From contig NC_044500.1 in the NCBI RefSeq assembly GCF_902362185.1, positions 36,843,558 through 36,907,557 on the forward strand: a stretch of DNA of 64,000 nucleotides, in the 5' to 3' direction. Shown piece by piece: positions 46,232 through 59,007 of this stretch; position 1 is the first letter of the stretch; each line of letters begins with the position of its first letter. A program made the translations under genes and the position numbers. The DNA is from Chanos chanos (Eukaryota > Chordata > Actinopteri > Gonorynchiformes > Chanidae). Under the pieces are notes generated by a model. That model made no database searches and was not told the origin of the DNA. It worked only from the letters and a program-made list of their open reading frames with translations.

Positions 46232-46921
46232 TCCTTCAGTGAACTAATACTTTTTATCCTGTTCGAGGTAAAAAGATCGTTTCCATGTGAAAGGAGAGCA
46301 GGAACCTCACTTCAAGCGAATCTCCGTTTTACTAATTTTCATCAGTTGCAGAAAATTAAGGAAAGGCGTTCTCCATTAAAAAAGATAGTAAAATACTTCA
46401 GAATGATTGTCTTTTCAAATGATCACGCACAAAATAAGTAGCGATTAGAAAGAAAGACTATCAAATGATGATTCCAACTAGATTCTACAATAGCTTGTTT
46501 GAAGTTTCTGTCAACTTTGGTTTACTCATCGCAGAATTAACTTCATGCGTCATCTCCTGCTGAAACGCAGGGAGTCAGCAAAGAGCAACGAATTCTTTGT
46601 AAAAGTCACAGGATGTTGCAGACCCCCCCAGCACAAACACAGAAGTGAACAAATATAGAACGATGTGCATTCTTTAAAACTGTGAAGACTGTCTTACATT
46701 AAGCTGACTGGTCATGTAGATTAGTGAGCAGAAGCTCCTTTTAACGTCTTTGTGATTTTAATGACGGTGAACTAGCTTACGTGTGCTGTCATTTTCCTAT
46801 ACGAATAACTTGCTGGTGAATTTGACAACAATACCACATCATTGGGCACTGAGGTTGCTTATGTCTCCTCGTATACCTCAGATCACTACTGTACAACTTC
46901 AAAACCGATTTACCAATCAAA

Positions 46922-46998
46922 ACGCACACACACACACACACGCACACGCACACGCACAAGCGCACACACGTATAACCAGACTTACACACACTTGTACT

Positions 46999-47029
<31 letters not shown>

Positions 47030-47045
47030 ACACACACACACGCAC
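46922..47045. repeat. Interrupted (CA)n microsatellite
   Basis: Several CA blocks broken by CGCACG, TTGTACT and similar interruptions over about 120 bases. Confidence 0.95.
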
Positions 47046-48056
47046 AAACAGATATACATATCAGCCTTTTATTGGACTTCCTCTCTAACACTGTGGCTGA
47101 AATATACGTTTCTGACCGTGCATATGTTTCCTGAACATGCAAAATGAAGAGTAATTCATGAACACAACATTTTGCAAAATGTGGATTATTTGTATTGATT
47201 ATGATAACTTTCTGCAGTTGTTCAAAAACCTTACAATAACACCGTTGTTTTATGGTTTCATCTTCCCACAAAAACAAACAAAAATGTCTATCCTATCATA
47301 GATTTAAAAAAAAGCCACAGTCAATCATGTGACTACATTTTGAACCATCAAAGTGGTGTAAACACACATTTACTCTGAGCTCAGAGACCCTATCTAGGTT
47401 ACTTCTATTTTTTTGCATTTTGGCCCCAAAGCAGAAATGAACATGGTTTTGCCACTCTTTAACCAGTACATCTCCTTGATGTATAATGAATTTTACTGTT
47501 TCCACAGTTGTTTCAATTCTTATTTTTATGTATATAAAGCACATAGATTCATCAGTCAAACCACTTAAGCATAATGTTGAGTTTCTCCTCCCCTTTAAAC
47601 ACAGACAATACAGCTTATGTCATCTGTGTTCTACAGTTTGGTTATTAGTAATACAGGTTTATTCAGAGTTTAGAAAGAAGGAAGGGGAAAAGCCCATCAT
47701 GTTTCTCCCCAGGAAAGTAAATTTCAGTGTGAATGAGTGTAGTCAGAGGGTTTCGCAACCACTCAGAGGGAAGGCAGAGAGTGTGAGCTAACGGCTAAAA
47801 ACACCAGAGACCGGCATGGGAAACTTTCTTAGTGGCTAGTCCCATCACCACTGTCACATCTAGCAGTAGTGGAAAGTGTCTGACTCTGCTGAGCAGTAAG
47901 ATAACACAGGGACAAAGTTCACAAAAGCAAGAGAACATCTTAGATGAACATTGAGATAGGTCAGCTAAAGCGGTGTGTATTTATCTGTTTTGTCATTGAA
48001 TAAAACCAAAATTGATCTGCAGCCACCATGTTCTTTACCTGCAACCCTTTGAATTG

Positions 48057-48059
<3 letters not shown>

Positions 48060-48091
<32 letters not shown>

Positions 48092-48125
48092 CATATATTA
48101 GTACATATATATGTGTATGTGTATA

Positions 48126-48176
<51 letters not shown>
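48060..48176. repeat. Two (TA)n tracts separated by a short TA/TG-rich spacer
   Basis: TA runs at 48060-48087 and 48133-48176, with a TG/TA-rich spacer between them. Confidence 0.95.
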
Positions 48177-48182
<6 letters not shown>

Positions 48183-49644
48183 CTCAAATAGAAACTACTA
48201 CAGTACAGTAGCTTCACTCTACACTCTATGGTACTGTCACAAAATCAATGCAAATTTTCTAATATTTCGCAAACTAAATAGATTTAGAACTTCAAGATGA
48301 CAAATTAAATATTAATTTATTAGTATGATAATATGTATTACTAACTATTTGAAAGTTATAAACATTTTTAAGAACATCTCATGTTTTCAGCTGCCACAGA
48401 CATAGACTTGCTCTCAGCTGATGAATCTGTAAATAAATAACGAGTGTGGAGTCATCTCATCACATATTTCAAACACTAATTTATTCTGTCATCTAAACAG
48501 AACTGTGCACTCTGAAAGGGCTAACACATTTCAAGATCGTTTCTTTCTTGTGTTCTCTGCCATCTGTGCTTCACTTGCTTGAAAGTTCAGACTAGGAAAA
48601 ATTTGGCGCATCAGTTTCTTCACACCAACTGCTGAACCCCCATGAAGAACTCAACTTCTAATGTATGGGTTGGTGAGAATAACCGTCTTCTGGCTTGTAT
48701 CTTTATTCAGTTAAGGTAAGAGTTTTGAGTGTCCGAATATAGTGTTTATGTCAGTAACATTATATAACAAATAGATCAATAGTAACATCATAATTGAGAA
48801 ATGAGATACATGCTAACCAGTCTGTAAAAAGAACACTTTTTGTAGTACTTATAGTTAGTAAAGCCTGGGGAAAATGAAAGCATGAACTGTTTGAAACAAG
48901 GACAAAATGATTCAGTTGTTACTTCCTGCAGGTTGGCATCGCTTTTATGAACTCTCTGGAACCGTATGACTCATTTTAATTTGAGTGAAGTAAAGTATGT
49001 GGCATAAATGAACCATTGAACTTTCAGTATCAGCCTATGAAATAGCACAGTGAAACAAAGGATGAACAAATGGTGATTACTGGCATGTATTTATCAGAAA
49101 TATTTATTAATGTGATCAGGTAAAATCAGGCAAAAAAAAGTCAAAGAGCCCACATTCCAGGTCTTTGTTAAACCAAGAAAGAAACTCAAGGTTTGTCATA
49201 CTAGCTTATTTCCATTTTCACCTGAAAATAAACAAACAAACAAATAAAAACTCCAATAAAATAAGTAAAGATTGCATGTCAAGAATTCAGAGAATGTGAG
49301 GCATAGTCAGAATCCATGCTAGATGTCTATATACTGTATGTACCCTCACAAAACTGCCTGAGTGATTCATCTCAGAAGGGAACTGTGATGCCATGTGAAA
49401 CAGCATGAACCATTGAACTTTCATGTGTCTCAACTGCCTACTCATTTTCTCATGAGAAATTTTTTTTTTCAATAAAAGTGCTATCTACTTAACTGGTACA
49501 GTTTGGATAGGTCTCTTCTGAATGTGACTTATCTCTGTTCTATCTTGGTAATGGTGCATCACTGATTGATTCCCAACCAGACCTAAAAAGTGACATAGTG
49601 AGTTTACTGAAAGTCAACAAGATAATCATAAAAGGGTAGGATTA

Positions 49645-49700
49645 TTTAATTTAATTTAATTTAATTTAATTTAATTTAATTTAATTTAATTTAATTTAAT
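49645..49700. repeat. (TTTAA)n pentanucleotide microsatellite
   Basis: About eleven perfect TTTAA units, about 600 bases downstream of the gpr25 stop codon. Confidence 0.97.
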
Positions 49701-50299
49701 TCAATTTTCATTTTCATTTCAAGATTAATTGTTTGAAAAATTGACATCAAATTCTTGGTATCTCCAAATTGAGATTTTGGCACATACATTTATTTTTGAA
49801 TTTGAGTCAAAGCTACAACATAAGATTGTATGTTTTCCACTCTAGAAGATGTGCGCAATTCCTAAGTAGCTAAAATGTAGAACTAATAACAAAAATTCAA
49901 TAGTGATGTATTGATAGTAAGTTGCCAAGAGTGAAAAGAGACACAATTTATGGTAAAATGAAAAGATAAAACAAAGACAGCATAAAAATGTTAACATCAG
50001 GATGCAGTCTACTTGGGTACTTCTTACAACAGTTATTTACAATTTTACTTCAACCAAGCAAGTAAAAAATTCCTATCTTATAAGTAAATCTTTAATGATG
50101 GCCATTGTTCATAACAACCTCAAATGCTTCATACTAATTCACAGAGCATGCCACAATAATGCTGATGCTATTGTATGTACATCAAAATTAAGCTTAATGC
50201 ATAAAATAAAAAAAGTTGATCTCACCTAATGTCACTTTTACATCAACAAAACACCCTTACTGTCTTTAGTCAGACTCTTTTTAATGAATCAGGCTGAGG

Positions 50300-51406
50300 T
50301 TAAGTCTTCAGGTTGACTGAGTGGAGTCGGCTTCGAGTTGTGGTTCCAGAGAGGCTTTCTGAGGTACCATTGGAAAGAGAATTTGAAGAGATGTAGCTTT
50401 CGGTTACCCCACCCCGACCCAAAAAGAAAAGACACAGATTTCTAGCTCTTCGCCTGAAGTGATGGTCCAGGAGTAGGTATATGACTGGATTCACACAGCT
50501 ATTGAGAAATGCCAGGCAAGAGGAGAGAATGAGACCATTGCTTAAAACGATTTTGTTCTCCATGTTTATCTCTGTTTTGAAAATCTCAGAGATCACCCAG
50601 ATACATTTGAACACGTTGAAGGGAAGCCAGGATACCACAAAGGCTGTAATGATGGTGAAGACGATTTTGACTGAGTGGCGGTGTCGGGCTTCAGCACGGC
50701 CATTGCTGGTGACTTTGCAGTGGTGGCGTAATTGAGCAAGGATGGAACCATAACAGAATAATATAATGAACACAGGCAGCATGAAGGTCAGCACTATAGT
50801 GAGCAGACAGACCGCCTGGAAGAGAACTGACTCCATGTCTTCTTGACATCTGTCAGCTTCATCTTGAGAGATCACCTTTCGGAACACCAGTGAGGGGATG
50901 CCCAGAACCAAAGAGGTCAACCAAACAAGGACACAGGTGAGCTTCATACACTGATTGCTGCGGAGGAATCGAGAGTCCATGAGGCGCACCACTGCTAGGT
51001 AGCGGTCGATGCTCATGCAAGTGAGGAAAAAGATGTTGGAAAAACGATTGACTGCGATGATGTAGCTGCTGATTTTACACAAGGGATCCCCAAAAGGCCA
51101 GAGGTGATGCTGACCAGCTGAGACGGCCCATAGAGGCAGTGTGAGTACAAACACAAGGTCTGCAACAGCAAGATTCAAAACGAATGTGTCCACCAGTCTT
51201 GCACTCCTCTTTCTTTTGCTGGCCATAACAACAATCACAAAGAAGTTCCCAAAGACTCCAACGAAAAACATGAGAAAATACAATGCCGGGAGATAGATGT
51301 GTGACCAGGGAAGGTGTGAAGGAGAAGAAGAGGAAGAAGTTTCCTCATAATCGTGAGTGTAATTCTCGTCATAGTCATAGTACGGTTCCAGCGTTACAGA
51401 AGCCAT
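50300..51406 (-). CDS. gpr25: G protein-coupled receptor 25 (class A, chemokine-receptor-like)
   Basis: Seven-helix plasma-membrane receptor encoded by one exon, 368 residues (human 361). Best recognised by the TM2 block RLVDTFVLNLAVADLVFVL and WPFGDPLCK before TM3, shared with human GPR25. The DRY motif is in SIDRYLAV, and NPVIYLLLD stands for NPxxY. The extracellular N-terminus is rich in Tyr and acids (EPYYDYDENY at 7-16) with an N-glycosylation site at N15. The cytosolic tail is Ser/Thr-rich (about 340-365). ATG at 51406 is chosen: it has G at -3 and +4. The open frame extends 26 codons upstream but contains no ATG there. inava is the neighbour, as in human, which supports orthology. The ligand cannot be read from sequence. 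Confidence 0.93.
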   Translation of the reverse strand: MASVTLEPYYDYDENYTHDYEETSSSSSPSHLPWSHIYLPALYFLMFFVGVFGNFFVIVVMASKRKRSARLVDTFVLNLAVADLVFVLTLPLWAVSAGQHHLWPFGDPLCKISSYIIAVNRFSNIFFLTCMSIDRYLAVVRLMDSRFLRSNQCMKLTCVLVWLTSLVLGIPSLVFRKVISQDEADRCQEDMESVLFQAVCLLTIVLTFMLPVFIILFCYGSILAQLRHHCKVTSNGRAEARHRHSVKIVFTIITAFVVSWLPFNVFKCIWVISEIFKTEINMENKIVLSNGLILSSCLAFLNSCVNPVIYLLLDHHFRRRARNLCLFFLGRGGVTESYISSNSLSNGTSESLSGTTTRSRLHSVNLKT

Positions 51407-51546
51407 TGCTTGATTCAGTTGGGCTGTCTCTGGGCTGCTTACTCTCTGTCTGCACAACTGAGTGCCAAAACACAGAGAAGCCACTATATGTCACATGTTT
51501 GAAAACCACAAACTGCAAACCAATGTTCTGTTTTTGTTGAGCTGCA

Positions 51547-51588
<42 letters not shown>

Positions 51589-54500
51589 CAGTTCTTTATT
51601 CTTTTTTCAGCTCTACTTTGCTACACCAGGCCAGGAGGGAAATAATTTTTCCTTTCCCACCACAAAACTCTTAAAGTCTAAACTTTGCTAATTTTAAGTA
51701 TATTACCGTAAGAGCTATTTATGAAGAGCAAATGTTGAATTGAGCAAAGGCTGCCACATCAATATGCAGTGTTGACTTGAATCAACACATCCTTTCACAT
51801 TTGTTTTTAAAATCAGTTGTGGAAATAACTTAGGCCAACTCACTCGCTATAGAAAATTTGATAAGGAGTCTAGACTAAACGTGCAGGTCTACTTTACTGC
51901 AAATTTGCTTGGGGCAAATGGCATGTAAACAACTTCCATTTTGAGAGAAAATACAACACTGGAGGTATTAAAGTAATGACAAAATGGATGATCCATGTAG
52001 TCTTCCTGGGCATGGACTAGGCTATATCATTGTGTAAAAATATGCAACCATTGTATTTTATGAGAAAACAACCAAATGTGACTATTAGATTGTTGTTTAG
52101 GTTTGGGCACTGAACATGTGAACCACAGTTTCATCATCTTGAACTTAACAATTTAGAAATGACTAGAATTTCTCCGTTTGAAAAATAACTGTGCGGCTCA
52201 AGTTGTGATGTAAATGACCAAAGATTATGTCAACAATTACTGACACCTTTACAAATCTATAAAAGGCAAATAAATAAATTAATGAATAAATAAATAAATA
52301 AATAAACAAACAAACCCACATTCTGACTTCAATATGCCTATTTCCCATACTGCTTCAATCCAGTGGGGAATATTTCACGATTTTACAAAAAATGTTTTGC
52401 TATTAATGTAGGGCATTCTGCACAGTGTTGAAAACCGATTTTTTTAAACAATTGATCCATCACTCAGTAAACTAATCTAGCACTGATGCATCAAAAAAGT
52501 CTTTGTATTGTACAAGTATCAATGTCTTGTTCCAGATTTAAACAATCACGTCTGATTCTCTGAAAACTATTGTAACTTTTCTCCACAACATTGCAAAAGT
52601 TATTTCATTCCTGGAGTAGAATAGTAAATAAAAGTAGTAAAACACTGTAGTGATTAATACATGTAAAATGGGTGAGCATTAAATTACAGATGTTTCCTTT
52701 GGTTTAAGAATATATGTATTAGGAAATAATTTACACTTCTTTTAATAATATGCATACTTTTAGCACATAAACGTATGTTCATCGAAGTAGTTTTCCAGAA
52801 TGCACTCAAGAGAGAATGAATAATAGAAAAACAACAGATGAACTGCACAAAGGGTTTTACACTAGTCTGACATTTTCATATATTTGCAAATGATTTTTAT
52901 TTAATCTCAGTGAGAGCTCTCCCCCTCTTGTCAAGACATTTCAGTCCAATTGTTATGTTAAAATGTTGTTATTAATGAACATTAACAACACAAAATTTCA
53001 AATAAAATACTTTAAACTTGAAGAAAACTCAGGAATCACCTTTGCCATCAATCATGTCAGTCAGTCTTTTGAATCAGCCCATCCGATTTCTGTCAGTTTC
53101 CTTGAGGAGAGTTGTTGGGTTACAATTTTCACGTCAGAATTTCCATTGGATTTAATTTGAAGCTGTGCAGTGTTTCCCAAAAACTTAAAAAGAGCAGCCC
53201 ATCGCATTCTACTGTTCTGCAGTGTAGCTTTGCACTAGGGTTTTGAGTAATCGTTATATTGAAAGGTCAAAATTCATGCCAGTTTCTGTTCTCATGTAGA
53301 GTGCAGGAGGGAATCATAAATTGTTTTGTCCAAATGAACGCACCAGTTGAAACTTCAAACGGCACCTCTGAAGAAAACTTTCTTCAGTTCAGTCAATTCA
53401 ATTAAGACCATCTCATGGTCAAAAAACTGTCCTGTTTTCAGACTGTTTTTACCACCTTTGCTTCAACTTCCTCACACCGAGGTGATCAGTCCAGACATAG
53501 GGAACTGAATCTTTTTTAATCTTTCTTTCTTTTTTTTTTTTTTAAACAAAAGAGCCTTGAGTTTGGTTCTTATCAAGACAATCATAAATGAAATAACCCA
53601 CAGAGGATTAAGCAACATGTTTTCCAGTTTTATCAGCTATTGAACTAAAGTATATAGGTATATACATTTACACGTATTTATGTGTGTATTCATATTTATT
53701 ACAAGTCATGTACTTTGATATATGTATCAGGGCGCAATGTGCTTGACCTGCCTTGATTTACTTTAATCAAAGAATTCTCAGCAGCATACACACCAAAAAC
53801 CCCCCCGAAGAGTTGTTGCCATCTTGCTCACTTCCTGTCACCTCTGGCCAACAATGCTCTGCACTCAAAGTCTCTAAATCCAGGGCACAAATCACAATGT
53901 TTCAAGCGGCAGAATTGCATGATATTACAAGCTGCAAAGTTCACAAACCATCTGACTAAAAATAACAACAACATCATATTAGCTTCATCTGCAGTATATG
54001 TTTATGACAATGTTACAAATATTGACAAAATTCATTGATCAAACCTATGTGTGGTTTTATTGCTGAAATATAATTGTTTACTTCAAAATCATCATGAAAA
54101 CTTAATACCTAAATTCACTTAAGCCAGTTTTTCCTAACTTATCTTCTATTATATTTGCATAAACATAACATGTTTTCAAGAAAAGTTAAGAAATAAGGGT
54201 CAGGTTGTGTACCACATCTTTAGCACATCTTCCACTCTAAAGGCACAACTTGGCACAGACATTGATTACAAAGTAAAATATTTATGAGTCACGAGATTTT
54301 TCCATAAGTATTGCATTCTATGTGTCTGTTCTTATGGCCTAACATCTCTCGCTGAAACAGACTTTTTTTCCTCTTAAAGGAAAAAAGATCAAAATATTCA
54401 TTTTTCGGGTAAGCACTCTGAAATCACATTCAGAAGTACACTTCCACCAAATAATGCATAGCATGATTGCATTTAATGGATGGTAAGCATTAAAATCAAC

Positions 54501-56951
54501 TTCCTTGAGCAGATTCTAATTGGCTAAGCCTGAGCGTAGCTGTCCACAGGAATGAGACTGTGAGAAGTTTAGAGTTTATGTGTGGAAAAGAGTTGTTTCT
54601 CTTTGCTGGATTTAGAGATTAGATTTTTATATTTGTCTGGAATGACTCCTTTCCTACAACAACATCACTTTCTTTGATCTTTTTGTTTTTTTTATGTGAG
54701 ATAAGACCAGGCAAGATAGGACCTGAATAACATGAGAAGATGTTTATTACCTTCTGAATTTGATATGGACAAATAAAGATAAAAAAAGGAATAAATAAAA
54801 ATTAATTGAGATGACTGCCTTTTATCCTGTGACCTAACTCAAAAAACCTATGTGAAAGCTTATGGTAACTGTCATGTTGAACTGTTGAGTTGTCATGGTA
54901 GCTGTTATGTTGAACTATTTCAAAGCTTTGAACTTTTGCCTCCCAAATGGACTGGCACAGGTGATTTGGTCCCCCTGTGATCCTAATAAGTAATGGTACT
55001 AATGTTAATAATGGAAGTAATGCTCTCATTGTAACCAACCAGCCAAAAAATGTTGATGAGATTTGGCTGACTGACTGATTGACTGACTGATTGATTTGTT
55101 TCACTGAATTAAATGCACTTCTGGTTATTCAATTTTGAATATTCATATTTTAAAACTTATGAGATGTGGCTCATTTGAGTCACAAATAGTAGATTCAGAA
55201 TTCTGAAATGAGGATAACCCTGGTGACTAGTGGTTGAATCTATAGGCTCATCCTATCAGACATCTAAGAATCAAGGAAATGCGAAAGTTTTCTTGTGATG
55301 ATAGTATGACAGCAGAATACATGACTACTTTATTTTTTAATTTAATGAAAAACTTGACTAAACTCTTCTTACAGTCATAATAATGAATAGTAATGTGTTG
55401 ATCCTGAGAGAAAATCAGACTAGCAGACAATTCCCTTAGGACATGTCAGAAAAAAGGGACATTTGGTAAGCAAATAGATTGCTTGGTTGTCAACATGAGA
55501 AAAAATAAAGCAATCAAATTGAATTTCAAGGCAGCAACTGCTTTACATTATTCACAAAGACAATCACACTATATTTAGTTTCTTGACTGAAACCCTGTGG
55601 GTGATAAGTGGGCTACTTCACGAGTTCACATAGCTGACATGATGAAAAACACAGTTCATCACAACAAGTTTATTTTTTTCTCTGCAGACACCACAGAGAG
55701 AGCAGACTGTGCATGAAAGGCAAAGACCAACCGAAATGCTACACATCTGCCACCCTTGTTGCCTTGCAAGATGATATGACCTCATTCAGGAAACTAGGAG
55801 AGGCCGTTCACTGCAAACAATCATAGCAGATATTAGCTAAAAAAAAAATACCTCGGTCATACATCACTAGAAATGCCATATACACATATAATTTACAAAT
55901 CAGTCTAGTTCAAGGATATCATTCCAAATCCACTTGTTACAGAGACAAAAAAATGCTTTTGACAATGTATACACATGTTCAGAGTGGAAATGAGAGTTCT
56001 AAATAGACTCTACAGTTAAGGCCAAATAGGGCTTTGGATGCAGGTTTACAATCTTGATGCTGAATACCATATACACCAAATATCATTATAACATGCCAAT
56101 GGATGAAAAAAGTGTTCTAACAGATAAGGAGGGGGCAGCTCCATTATTTGGAAGCTATCTTTCTTATAGTATTGCTGAAATAATGTTTGTTGGGAGTTTT
56201 TATTCCCTCCCCAATGTGTCGGTCCTCCAAAATGATGAACTAGCTTTCGCTTTGCTCCAGTGTTATCTCCATGTACTCTGTTAATGATGGGTGGAAATGT
56301 GCAGGTGTTCTGCTATATCAAATTCATGTTTCAAAGATGCACCCAAAAACATTAATGAGACTATGAAACAGTCATCAACTCAAATCAACTAAAACTGAAT
56401 TCACTTTTTAATTATTCTTTTTAGAGAGAAGTACAAGTGCATGCTCTTTTCATTTGGTGTGTTTCAGCCATTTTTTAAACCATGTCGTACTTTCCTTGAA
56501 ATTCAATCGCTGAATTTCACTTTAAATTTTTTTTTTTTTTTGGAGTGAATTTGGATAACAAATGCAAAATATTTTGAGTATGAAGATGGAAACAACTTGT
56601 GCATTAATTGTCTTCTATTTTTATAGCAGCCCTCATGGACTTATTTAATACACAAAATGATTGTATTCCACTCTGCTGGCAAGACAGTATGTCTCACACT
56701 TTGTGGACATTAGCTCCTAACATTATATAAGTTTAGTCTTACTTCACTGGATGGCTGACAGACCTCTAGTCCCTTCATGTTCAGGCCCTTTTTTTGTAAG
56801 AAATACATTACACGTGTCACTGTAAGTCAGCGAGATAACCAACATAGAATGAAATGAAAAAAATCAGATGTGATTTTAACAGGGATGCCTAATTACATCT
56901 CAGAAATGTTCTCACCATCTTCACCAGAGAGAATGTACCATTGACTTCATA
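51407..56951. other. Intergenic region upstream of gpr25
   Basis: AT-rich, no gene recognised. It holds the gpr25 promoter or 5' UTR near 51407-51700, a (TC)n tract at 51550-51585, and an AAAT-rich stretch at about 52266-52315. An imperfect tandem of about 34 bp lies at 54862-54925. Confidence 0.55.
51550..51585. repeat. (TC)n microsatellite upstream of gpr25
   Basis: About 18 TC units, 145 bases upstream of the gpr25 start codon on the opposite strand sense. It could lie in the promoter or 5' UTR. Confidence 0.95.
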
Positions 56952-57492
56952 TACAGGGGTTGGACAAAATAATGGAAACACCTTGTTAAATAACAGTTTT
57001 ATGATTTAATATCTAGTTGGTCCTCCTTTGGCAGCAATAATTGCTTCAATACGTTGAGGAATAGATTCATGCAACTTTTGGTCAATGGCTAAGGGAATTT
57101 TAATCCATTCCTAAAGCAAAATCTGGTCCAGCTCTTTTAGAGATGATGGTGGAGGGAAGTGGCTCTTTACTTGCTGCTCCAAAATATACCAGTGACACAA
57201 TGCATTTTAGTGCTCTGCAGTCACGTTCACAGAGTTTTGGCTTCCCAGAACTAGTTTTCCATAGTTTCTGGTATGCCATTATGACTTTAGAAACAGTTCC
57301 TCTTGATACGTTATGCAACTCAGCAGTTTTTGTTACTGAAAGAAAAATCTTGGGTAATACATAAAGCACAGGATGTCTGCAGTGCATATACATAAGATTT
57401 ACATATCACTGGGAATAGTATTTACGTCTAAACGTCAGCAAATTTATATGTCTTGAAATACCACGTTTCCGTTATTTTGTCCAAGCCTTGTA
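56952..57492 (-). mobile_element. Tc1/mariner element, internally deleted, with TIRs and TA target duplication
   Basis: The element covers 56954-57490 between TA dinucleotides. The ends are imperfect inverted repeats: left CAGGGGTTGGACAAAATAA, right (reversed) CAAGGCTTGGACAAAATAA. The minus strand carries transposase remnants. An N-terminal helix-turn-helix part is at about 57205-57325 (VTKTAELHNVSRGTVSKVI, then CERDCRALKCIVS). The C-terminal end is at about 57012-57110 (ESIPQRIEAIIAAKGGPTRY). Most of the DDE catalytic domain is missing, so it is non-autonomous. Confidence 0.9.
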
Positions 57493-59007
57493 TATTGCTG
57501 CAACTGTGTGCTTTTTGAGAGAGATCATTCTGAATAATTCTAAGCAAAGAGTTCAGTTCAATATAGGTGTTCTACTTTTGTTACAGTCAAATATGACATC
57601 CTGTGAACTTCCTCAGAAGACAGGCAATTTACTCCTGACCATATATTGTATCGTAAGTGTTTGCATTATAGCATGTCACCAACCACTCAGCGGTTCTGGG
57701 AGCCAACACTGATCTGTGGCTCTTGAGTAAGCACATTGTATGACTCATTGCAAAACAACTGCGCTGCTACCGCTGCAGTTTGAAAATCTTTCATTTTTTT
57801 TTTTTTTTTGACTGACAGGAAATTCCCATCATGTTGTTGTGTGCACATAGACCATAAAAGATATTACATGTCCCTACTAATAGCTGAAAGCAGCTGTTTT
57901 TTTGGTGAAGTTGTTTATGGATTGGGTTATTGTTAAAATAAAGACTTTGTTAAGTCTCAGTTGAGAGATCTGGTTCAGGGGTTATCACCTTCTTTCTTGA
58001 GGTGATAAATAGCAAAGCTATTTGATAACATGACAGGGGGCTCAGTAGATAATCTTCTCCAGGGGAATTTTCTGACACGAACTTCAAGCACATATCTAAC
58101 ATGTCTGAAAAGGCCTTGGGCTGTGTAAATTGTTATTTTTTTAATTGTGCAACTAAAGAAAAATGGATCAATCTAATATGCACTTAACACTTGCTTTATA
58201 CTCATTGGCCTTATATGCCGTACTCTATAGGCTGAACATACTTCATGTCTACTCAGTCTGAAATCTTAGTTGATTGTTAGAGGGTGACAAGGAGTCGCTG
58301 AAATGTCAATATCTTGCATATCCTCTGCATGAGAACGTTTTAATTTAATCGTCTTGCTCTACATCAGAATAACAGTACAAACAATATCAAAAGAATATCA
58401 AAAGTTAACAGCTCTCACCCTAATCACCAAATATGCACACAGGTGTGAGCCACAGACATAAAGCATGTACTCTGTTTCAAGGCTTCATTGTGCTAAAGAT
58501 GACCTCGCTATAAATACACCATGTGTTAACAGGAAAAAAAAATCAAACACCACAGCTGAAAGCTATTAAATTTACCACTGCTCACCTATTCACCAAAAAA
58601 CCCCCAAAAGTTTGTTTGAACTTTTAGCCGTATAAATGAGGTGTCAAAATGTAAACCAGTCTTTGGATGTGAAAGTTTTGCCTGGTGGAGTGTGAATAGT
58701 AAGACAGACATAGGAAATTGATGCAAATATTGTTGACATCCTTCCTCATTTATCTTCACCAGATAAGATGACTTATCAGATAAGTCATCTTGCAGCGCTT
58801 ACACATATCCTTCAATGAGGAAATGTCTAATAACCTATGGTTAAAAGAAAGAAGGTCAAAGTGACCTATCAGTTTTGTAATCTTGTCAGAGGGCTGAGGT
58901 AGCCTTGAATCACATGTACTTTTTGATGACAAAAGGGTTCTTGGTTAAAAACTCAAGACAATGGAAGCATCAGTGACTAGTTGCGCTAATTGTGGTCATT
59001 GGCCCCC
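57493..59007. other. Intergenic DNA with two hairpin sequences
   Basis: No coding sequence recognised. It contains a 9-bp inverted repeat with a 9-nt loop (57982-58008, TTATCACCT) and a perfect 12-bp inverted repeat with a 3-nt loop (58765-58791). Confidence 0.55.
58765..58791. repeat. Perfect 12-bp palindrome with 3-nt loop
   Basis: The left arm AAGATGACTTAT is exactly complementary to the right arm ATAAGTCATCTT, with CAG between them. Function unknown. It could be a transposon scar or a protein-binding site. Confidence 0.8.

Larger units (their letters stand above)
40401..50299. other. Long intergenic region between gpr25 and inava
   Basis: About 10 kb of AT-rich DNA without a convincing gene on either strand. 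It holds microsatellites (46132-46231, 46922-47042, 48060-48176, 49645-49700) and two copies of a 60-bp direct repeat (41330 and 42372). The gpr25 3' UTR must occupy the rightmost part. A slightly GC-richer block at about 44340-44540 has no recognisable content. Other short ORFs here have no family resemblance. Confidence 0.6.

Noticed and set aside
46789-47277. 162-codon minus-strand frame and overlapping plus-strand frames
   Set aside because: They are translations of the CA microsatellite (VCVCVC/THTHTH runs).
51407-51484. 26-codon upstream extension of the gpr25 frame
   Set aside because: It begins with GTG and contains no ATG, so it is unlikely to be translated. The ATG at 51406 has a strong context.
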